DNA from: Oscillospiraceae bacterium
Lineage (GTDB): Bacteria > Bacillota_A > Clostridia > Oscillospirales > WRJC01
Length of the DNA stretch: 10,849 bases
NCBI GenBank assembly: GCA_009785015.1
Contig: WQXD01000099.1
Span: 1-10,849 of the forward strand
Reading direction: 5' to 3'
The notes under the pieces were generated by a model. That model ran no database searches. It worked only from the letters and a program-made list of their open reading frames with translations, and was not told where the DNA came from. Below, one piece after another: positions 6,701 through 10,849 of the stretch. How positions within the stretch are numbered: the stretch's first letter is position 1; every line of letters begins with the position of its first letter. The position numbers and the translations under genes were made by a program.

Positions 6701-7951
6701 GTGAAAAGAAGAATGATTTTGTCCGCGCTGGCGGTTGTCTGGTGCGCGGCGGCGCTCTTTGGTTTATCCGGCTGCAAAACCGAGCCCCAAACCGTCCAGC
6801 TGCGGTTTATGGGGTATAACCCCGAATCTTCAAGGGCCGCTTATCTGAAATATTTGGACGAAAACCTGCCCGGCATCAAGATCGTTTTTGAATTTGTGCC
6901 GCTGGAGGACTTCGGCGATGCGCTGGAGGCGCAGCTCAAATCCGGTACGGGACCGGATATAATGGAAGTGGGCGGCGAGACGAAATTGTTGGCGGGACTT
7001 GGGTATCTGCTCGATCTCACGCAGCAGCCGTTCGTAAAAAAATACGCCCGTTCCGGACTTTCTGCATATATCTCAAACGGAAAAATCTATGCCACTCCGC
7101 TTCAGTCGTGGTATGAGGGCATTTTTTACAACAAAAGAATTTTCGCCGAAAACAGCATCAGCGTGCCCAAATCGCTGAGCCGGTTCATCGAAATCCATGG
7201 GGAATTGGCCAAAAAGGGCATAAAACCCCAGACCATGGGGGCCCGCTCGTGGGAACCTATGATGAAACAGAGCATCGGCATCGTAAACAACGAATTTTAC
7301 TCTAAGCCTTCTAACAGGGACTTTGACGCCGAATTCAACGAAGGCAGGGCATACCTCGCCGAGGCGTGGCTCGAAGCGGTCACGGCCTGGTCGGAAGTGA
7401 TAGAGAGCGGGTGTTTGAGCCCCGATATGCTGGATTTGAGCTATGAGCAGGCGCTGGCCGAGTTTGCCCTGGGCAAGGCGGCCATGTGGGAAAGCGGCCC
7501 CTGGGCGGTAAATGACATCATAGCCATAAATCCGGACATCGAAAAGGATCTCGGCATGTTCCCCATCCCCGGGCTCACGGAGGGCGCGGGCTGGATGGTC
7601 GGCGGCCCGGGTTCGGCGCTCGCCATAAACGCCAAATCCAAGCATATCGGCAAAGCGCTGCAGGTGCTTGAGCTCACCGCGACCCCCAAGGCGCAGGAAG
7701 CGCTGATAAAAGATACCGCGGGAAGCTCTTTTTTGATAGGGGTGGCCGCCGATTTGGGCGATATTTACGCGGACTGCAGGGAAGCTTTCCAGCAGGGCAA
7801 CGTCTATGCGCCCTGGGTGGCGGTCTGGAAGTTCGGAAACCCGGTCGTCGAACAGTACGGAAATTCGCTGCGGGAGGTTTTGGCCGGAACCAAAACCGTC
7901 AAGCAGGCGCTGCAGGACGCCGACGCGGTAAATGCCGCAATGTCAAAATGA
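6701..7951 (+). CDS. ABC transporter substrate-binding lipoprotein, sugar type (SBP family 1), without permease genes
   Basis: This is a 416-residue extracytoplasmic solute-binding lipoprotein of the carbohydrate-binding family 1 type. It has a basic N-terminus (MKRR), a hydrophobic core and the lipobox LSGC, with Cys25 as the lipidated residue. Family hallmarks are GTGPDIMEVGG near 79-89, KIYATPLQSWYEGIFYNKR near 127-145 and FALGKAAMWESGPWAV near 256-271. The start is GTG at 6701, supported by GGAGGTG 5 bases upstream. Such proteins normally deliver sugars to two permease subunits and an ATPase, but none is encoded next to it. The gene is alone, divergent from the hybrid kinase and convergent with fhs. 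It may feed a transporter encoded elsewhere or act as a ligand receptor for the kinase; the latter is inference. The ligand is unknown. The alpha-glycosidase in the neighbouring unit makes an oligosaccharide attractive. Confidence 0.93.
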   Translation: MKRRMILSALAVVWCAAALFGLSGCKTEPQTVQLRFMGYNPESSRAAYLKYLDENLPGIKIVFEFVPLEDFGDALEAQLKSGTGPDIMEVGGETKLLAGLGYLLDLTQQPFVKKYARSGLSAYISNGKIYATPLQSWYEGIFYNKRIFAENSISVPKSLSRFIEIHGELAKKGIKPQTMGARSWEPMMKQSIGIVNNEFYSKPSNRDFDAEFNEGRAYLAEAWLEAVTAWSEVIESGCLSPDMLDLSYEQALAEFALGKAAMWESGPWAVNDIIAINPDIEKDLGMFPIPGLTEGAGWMVGGPGSALAINAKSKHIGKALQVLELTATPKAQEALIKDTAGSSFLIGVAADLGDIYADCREAFQQGNVYAPWVAVWKFGNPVVEQYGNSLREVLAGTKTVKQALQDADAVNAAMSK

Positions 7952-7954
7952 CGG

Positions 7955-9607
7955 CTACGAAAGATTTATGATATTCCCGTCTTCGCCGACGTCGATTATC
8001 TCCGCATTCGGGACTTTCGGCAAGCCGGGCATAATCATCACATCCCCGGTCATCGCGACTATGAAGCCCGCGCCGGTTTGTATCGCCATATCCCTCACAT
8101 TCAACTCGAAGTCCGCGGGCCTGCCGGTCAATGCGGGGTCGTCGGAGAATGAATACTGGGTTTTTGCCATGCACACGGGCAGGCGCTCCAGATTCAGCTG
8201 CTTTACGCGCGCCAGCGCTTCTTCTGCTTTTTGTGAATATATGACGCGGGCGGCGCCGTATATATTCACAGCTATTTTTTCGATTTTCTGTTTTATCGTA
8301 TCCTCGGGTTCATAGGCGAAGCGCGGTTTGCCTTTTTTTGGGGCCGCGCAGATTTCGGCCACTTTTTTCGCGAGTTCTACGGAACCTTCGCCCCCTTTTT
8401 CAAACGCGCTCGAAAAAGAAAAGGGGATACCGTGCCTTTCGCACAGCGAGGAGAGTTCCGCGAGTTCTTCTTTTGTGTCGGTGAAAAAGCGGTTTACGGC
8501 GAGCACCGGGTTCATGTTGAATCGGCGCAGATTTTCAACATGCGCCAGCACGTTGAAAAAGCCCCGCGCCATATCGCCGCCGCCGTGGTGGCGAATCGCC
8601 CTGACTGTGGCGACCAGCACCGCGGCGTCGGGCTCGAGGCCCGCCTTGCGGCATTTTATGTCAAAGAATTTCTCCGCGCCCAGATCCGAGCCGAATCCCG
8701 CTTCGGTCACGGTGTAATCGGCGAGTTTTTGCGCGGCTTTGGTGGCTCTCACGGAGTTGCAGCCGTGGGCGATGTTGGCAAAGGGGCCCCCGTGGATAAA
8801 CACCGGAACGCCCTCCAGCGTCTGCACCAAATTGGGCCGGAAGGCGTCTTTTAAAAGCGCGCACATCGAGCCTTCCACTTTCAAGTCCCGCGCGAATACC
8901 GGCTCGCCGCCGAAAGTATAGCCCACGCAGATATCGCCCAGCATAGCTTTGAGCTCCGCGAGATTTTCGGCCAGGCAGAACACCGCCATTATTTCGCTTG
9001 CCGCAGTTATGCGGAAGCCGTCCTTTCTCGGGACGATTTTTTTGCCGCCGAGCCCTATCGTTATGTCCTTCAGGGCGCGGTCGTTTGTGTCCATGCAGCG
9101 CGAAAAGGTTATATTTTCGGGGTCTATGCCGAGTTGGTTTCCCTGATATATATGGTTGTCGAGGATGGCGCAAAGCAGGTTGTTTGCCGCCGTTATGGCG
9201 TGCAGGTCCCCGGTGAAGTGCAGGTTTATATCATCCATGGGCGCCACCTGCGAGTATCCGCCCCCCGTGGCCCCGCCTTTCATCCCGAAAACGGGCCCGA
9301 GCGAGGGCTCCCTCAGCGTTATCGCGGTTTTGTAGCCGAGCAGCGCGAGCGCCTGGCCCAGCCCGATGGACATCGTGGTCTTGCCTTCGCCGTATTTTGT
9401 GGGGGTCATCGCCGTGACCAAAATCAGTTTGCCGGTTTTTTCGCTTTTGGCGAGTTTCGCCAAGGCTTCCTCCGTGAGCTTGGCTTTGTATTTGCCGTAG
9501 AGCTCTATGTCGGAATCGGGGTCCAAAAAAATCGAGCGCGCAATCTCGCCGATCGGCGATATCGCCGCATTCCTTGAAATTTCTATATCGCTTAACAAAA
9601 TCTTCAT
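7955..9607 (-). CDS. fhs: Formate-tetrahydrofolate ligase (10-formyl-THF synthetase)
   Basis: This enzyme catalyses formate + ATP + tetrahydrofolate to 10-formyltetrahydrofolate + ADP + phosphate, feeding one-carbon units to purine synthesis or, in acetogens, to the Wood-Ljungdahl methyl branch. It is cytoplasmic. The 550 residues match the usual 555-560. Signatures are the P-loop TPTKYGEGKTT at 68-78, EPSLGPVFGMKGGATGGG at 100-117, DINLHFTGDLHAITAANN at 126-143, and the C-terminal MPGLPKVPNAE. The reading frame is open 38 codons further upstream, but homologues begin near SDIEI, so that extension is rejected. ATG at 9607 directly abuts AAAGGAG with no spacer, which is poor for initiation. 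TTG at 9598, 9 bases from GGAG, is a realistic alternative and would shorten the protein by three residues. No other folate or acetogenesis gene is adjacent, so the gene alone does not show acetogenesis. Confidence 0.96.
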   Translation of the reverse strand: MKILLSDIEISRNAAISPIGEIARSIFLDPDSDIELYGKYKAKLTEEALAKLAKSEKTGKLILVTAMTPTKYGEGKTTMSIGLGQALALLGYKTAITLREPSLGPVFGMKGGATGGGYSQVAPMDDINLHFTGDLHAITAANNLLCAILDNHIYQGNQLGIDPENITFSRCMDTNDRALKDITIGLGGKKIVPRKDGFRITAASEIMAVFCLAENLAELKAMLGDICVGYTFGGEPVFARDLKVEGSMCALLKDAFRPNLVQTLEGVPVFIHGGPFANIAHGCNSVRATKAAQKLADYTVTEAGFGSDLGAEKFFDIKCRKAGLEPDAAVLVATVRAIRHHGGGDMARGFFNVLAHVENLRRFNMNPVLAVNRFFTDTKEELAELSSLCERHGIPFSFSSAFEKGGEGSVELAKKVAEICAAPKKGKPRFAYEPEDTIKQKIEKIAVNIYGAARVIYSQKAEEALARVKQLNLERLPVCMAKTQYSFSDDPALTGRPADFELNVRDMAIQTGAGFIVAMTGDVMIMPGLPKVPNAEIIDVGEDGNIINLS

Positions 9608-9611
9608 CTCC

Positions 9612-9658
9612 TTTGTGTTATAATTGGTTATATTCGATGGCCTCCATGATAACACAAA
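9612..9658. promoter_or_regulatory. Imperfect 15-base dyad abutting the fhs ribosome binding site
   Basis: The arm TTTGTGTTATAATTG at 9612-9626 matches the reverse complement of 9644-9658 at 13 of 15 positions, including a perfect 10-base outer stem. The loop is 17 bases. In the fhs direction the proximal arm ends directly at GGAG, and the dyad covers two TATAAC hexamers that could serve as -10 boxes. It could be a DNA operator or an RNA hairpin controlling access to the start of fhs. It does not resemble a riboswitch class I recognise. Confidence 0.6.
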
Positions 9659-9720
9659 ACCGTGAACAGAAAAATATGTAATATTTAAATTTTGTATAAA
9701 TTTATGTAAGATTTTGAGCA

Positions 9721-9751
9721 TTTGACGGATATATATAGAAGACGCGTCAAA
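9721..9751. repeat. 7-base perfect inverted repeat at the 5' end of the sigma-like frame
   Basis: TTTGACG at 9721-9727 pairs with CGTCAAA at 9745-9751 around a 17-base centre. The proximal arm overlaps the TTG that would be the most upstream start of the sigma-like gene. If this is an operator or leader hairpin, translation probably begins further downstream. Short and possibly fortuitous. Confidence 0.35.
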
Positions 9752-10336
9752 AATGAAAATAAAAATTTATGTGGAAGGGTGTGGATATATATATCTTCAT
9801 TGAAGAACGACGATACCCGGATTGAGATCAAAAACAATTTATATGAAAAATATAATCCGCAGATACGGGCGATAGTTACCAGGATTTTGACAGGCTCCGG
9901 ACAAGCGCAGGGCTGCGACATTGACGACTGTGTGAACGACGTATATTTGGCATTGATGGAAAAATTACATCAATACAATGAAACCCGGGGGAGTTTAGGC
10001 GCATTTGTTGCGGTAATTGCCCGTTCCACAGCATTGCATTACCGCAGGGACAACAGGCACAAAATTGATGAATTGATTGGGGACGATAAGCTTGATTTGT
10101 TGCACGGGCATTTAGACGTTGAGAGCAAAGTCGAATTTCAAATACTTGTCGACAGTATACTCGATAAATTAAACGAGCGGGAAAACGCTCTGTTTGTCCT
10201 GAGATACATACTTTTATATTCGCCGGAGGAAATCGCGAAATCTTTGAAAATCAAGCGAAACGCCGTTGACGTGCGAATAAACAGATTAAAGAAAAAAATA
10301 AAAAATTTCTTAACAAAGGGAGCCGATAAACAGTAA
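9722..10336 (+). CDS. Sigma-70 family (ECF-like) RNA polymerase sigma factor, start uncertain
   Basis: This looks like a small sigma factor that directs RNA polymerase to a special promoter set. With numbering from the TTG at 9722 (204 residues), region 2 spans about 40-115, with a DIDDCVNDVYLALMEKL core and a GAFVAVIARSTALHYRR segment resembling regions 2.3-2.4. Region 4 spans about 145-195, with a helix-turn-helix YSPEEIAKSLKIKRNAVDVR at 166-185. The tail is lysine-rich. There is no in-frame ATG before region 2. Candidate starts are TTG 9722, GTG 9779 (GGAAGG immediately adjacent, too close) and TTG 9800 (178 residues). The last fits the length of similar clostridial proteins as I remember them, but none has a well-placed ribosome binding site. 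No anti-sigma gene follows. The gene is clearly richer in A+T than fhs and the left block, which suggests a different origin. Confidence 0.8.
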   Translation: MTDIYRRRVKNENKNLCGRVWIYISSLKNDDTRIEIKNNLYEKYNPQIRAIVTRILTGSGQAQGCDIDDCVNDVYLALMEKLHQYNETRGSLGAFVAVIARSTALHYRRDNRHKIDELIGDDKLDLLHGHLDVESKVEFQILVDSILDKLNERENALFVLRYILLYSPEEIAKSLKIKRNAVDVRINRLKKKIKNFLTKGADKQ

Positions 10337-10399
10337 ATAAAATTATAGAAAAAAGTACAACAGTATAGAAACAAAAAATATAAAAATATAAAATCAAAG

Positions 10400-10406
10400 A
10401 AAGGAG
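10400..10406 (+). other. Orphan ribosome-binding-site motif with no reading frame behind it
   Basis: AAAGGAG is a near-perfect Shine-Dalgarno site, 64 bases after the sigma stop. What follows (AAGCTATCTAAAAGTAG) has no start codon and contains stops in several frames. The rest of the 10337-10522 gap holds A-rich sequence and then the tnpB promoter. The motif may be the relic of a second gene in the sigma operon separated from its coding part by insertion of the tnpB element, or a chance match in purine-rich DNA. Confidence 0.4.
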
Positions 10407-10444
10407 AAGCTATCTAAAAGTAGAAAAAAATTCCGAAAAAACCC

Positions 10445-10473
10445 TTGACATTTTACGAATTTTGCGCTACAAT
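10445..10473 (+). promoter_or_regulatory. Strong sigma-A promoter for tnpB
   Basis: A perfect -35 TTGACA (10445-10450), a 17-base spacer and -10 TACAAT (10468-10473) form a near-consensus promoter. An overlapping TATAAT at 10473-10478 would require a 22-base spacer and is less likely. The expected start near 10480 gives a leader of about 43 bases before the tnpB ATG. Confidence 0.75.
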
Positions 10474-10502
10474 ATAATGAGTAAAGTATAATGCTCCTTA
10501 TA
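10473..10502. repeat. Near-perfect 9-base dyad between tnpB promoter and gene
   Basis: TATAATGAG (10473-10481) and CTCCTTATA (10494-10502) pair at 8 of 9 positions around a 12-base loop. Because the first arm overlaps the -10 region it would not be fully transcribed. A DNA role is therefore more likely: a subterminal hairpin of an IS200/IS605-type left end, or an operator. Confidence 0.4.
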
Positions 10503-10522
10503 TATAAAGCGAGGTGAGCGAA

Positions 10523-10849
10523 ATGTTAAATGGAGTGCAAATCAGGCTATTTCCAACACCGGAGCAAGAGGCAAAACTATGGAAGCACATAGACGGATTC
10601 AGGGGCGCGTATAACTGGGGGCTTGCGGAGCAGATGAGACGCTTTGAGAAAGGCGAGCCGAATCTAAGCGACTATGAACTGCGGGATATGTTCAAGCAGT
10701 ACAAGAAAACAGACGAGTATCTCAAGGATTTGAACGTAAACGGACTGTGCGTGGCCATATTCGACTTAGGTCAGGCGTACAAGCGGTTTTTCAAGTATCA
10801 TACAGAACACCCCGACGTAAAGTTCAGCCAAAAAAAGATAGAGCATTAC
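10523..10849 (+). CDS. tnpB: TnpB / IS200-IS605 OrfB, N-terminal 109 residues, cut by window edge
   Basis: TnpB proteins are RNA-guided nucleases of transposons, ancestral to Cas12. They use an omega-RNA made from the element's right end to cut DNA and favour element retention. The visible 109 residues are the N-terminal helix-turn-helix OrfB domain, with GVQIRLFPTPEQEAKL at 4-19 and GAYNWGLAEQ near 29-38, followed by a charged helical segment. The frame is open to the window end, so the RuvC-like catalytic residues and zinc finger are not seen and activity cannot be judged. The ATG at 10523 is supported by GAGGTGAG at 10511-10518. The gene has its own promoter and lies 186 bases after the sigma-like gene on the same strand. 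Its base composition is intermediate between the sigma gene and the rest of the window. Confidence 0.88.
   Translation, partial: MLNGVQIRLFPTPEQEAKLWKHIDGFRGAYNWGLAEQMRRFEKGEPNLSDYELRDMFKQYKKTDEYLKDLNVNGLCVAIFDLGQAYKRFFKYHTEHPDVKFSQKKIEHY

Larger units (their letters stand above)
10441..10849 (+). mobile_element. Left part of an IS200/IS605-superfamily element carrying only tnpB in view
   Basis: A TnpB gene with its own strong promoter and a nearby imperfect hairpin suggests the left portion of an IS200/IS605 or IS1341-type element that continues beyond the right edge. No tnpA (Y1 transposase) frame lies between the sigma gene and tnpB, so the element is tnpB-only unless tnpA lies downstream. 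The left boundary is not determined. It must fall between 10337 and about 10472, and the coordinate given is only a guess. Confidence 0.5.

Noticed and set aside
7955..9607. Evidence for an acetogenesis (Wood-Ljungdahl) cluster
   Set aside because: Only fhs is present. No folD, fchA, metF or CO dehydrogenase genes are adjacent, and fhs is common in non-acetogens.
9612..9658. A folate or other known riboswitch ahead of fhs
   Set aside because: The space is too short and only a single dyad is present. None of the conserved elements of THF, SAM or other classes I know could be matched.
9608..9721. 38-residue N-terminal extension of formate-tetrahydrofolate ligase
   Set aside because: The extension is A+T-rich, unlike the family N-terminus. 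Homologues start near SDIEI, and the segment contains the dyad and ribosome binding site.
9741..9748. Eight-base palindrome GACGCGTC as an independent operator
   Set aside because: It is short and overlaps the larger 9721-9751 inverted repeat. On its own it is not distinguishable from chance.
9753..9803. Sixteen-codon frame beginning MKIKIYVEGCG
   Set aside because: Its start resembles a TOPRIM-like protein N-terminus, but it ends after 16 codons with no continuation in that frame. It is kept only as a possible leader for the sigma gene.
10373..10398. Short A+T repeats (AATATAAAAATATAAAA) as a CRISPR-like or origin-like array
   Set aside because: The units are too short and low-complexity, with no regular spacing or unique spacers.

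Overview
The window looks like part of the chromosome of an uncultured Firmicute, most likely a clostridial gut-type anaerobe. This rests on strong Shine-Dalgarno sites, a classic LSGC lipoprotein box, a stand-alone formate-tetrahydrofolate ligase, a clostridial-style thioredoxin/thioredoxin reductase pair, and a small sigma factor resembling those of Oscillospirales. Genes up to about 9.6 kb are G+C-moderate, with very A+T-rich gaps between them. From about 9.6 kb to the right edge the DNA is visibly richer in A+T and looks like an accessory segment. The assignment is inferred from protein features, not from a phylogenetic marker.

Left block (1-6555, all minus strand). In transcription order it holds a membrane hybrid sensor histidine kinase, thioredoxin, a thioredoxin-reductase-like flavoprotein with a degenerate NADPH site, a family 4 glycosidase (MelA-like), the tRNA t6A ATPase TsaE, and an M20 amidohydrolase cut by the left edge. 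Gaps are 30, 2, 30, 11 and 6 bases. The only convincing promoter is upstream of the kinase, so a six-gene transcription unit is plausible.

Centre (6556-7951). A 145-base gap separates the kinase from a divergent, solitary sugar-type ABC substrate-binding lipoprotein with no permease or ATPase gene beside it. The two promoters share an identical 10-base -10 region in mirror orientation, and an inner 6-base dyad has exactly the same axis. The likely reading is a co-regulated sensing pair: the lipoprotein binds a solute outside the membrane and the kinase signals it. The glycosidase is then a candidate downstream function.

Right block (7955-10849). Formate-tetrahydrofolate ligase (fhs) converges on the binding-protein gene with only 3 bases between the stops. 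A 15-base imperfect dyad lies directly against its ribosome binding site. Divergent from fhs is an A+T-rich sigma-70-like gene without an ATG start. It is followed by a ribosome-binding-site-like motif with no gene behind it, and then by the promoter and first 109 codons of a TnpB (IS200/IS605 OrfB) gene cut by the right edge. No tnpA is present upstream.

No rRNA, tRNA, CRISPR array or clear intrinsic terminator was seen. The best candidates for something new are the binding-protein/hybrid-kinase module with its mirror-symmetric control region, the atypical thioredoxin reductase, and the sigma factor-TnpB neighbourhood. For the last, a simple insertion-sequence explanation is at least as likely.
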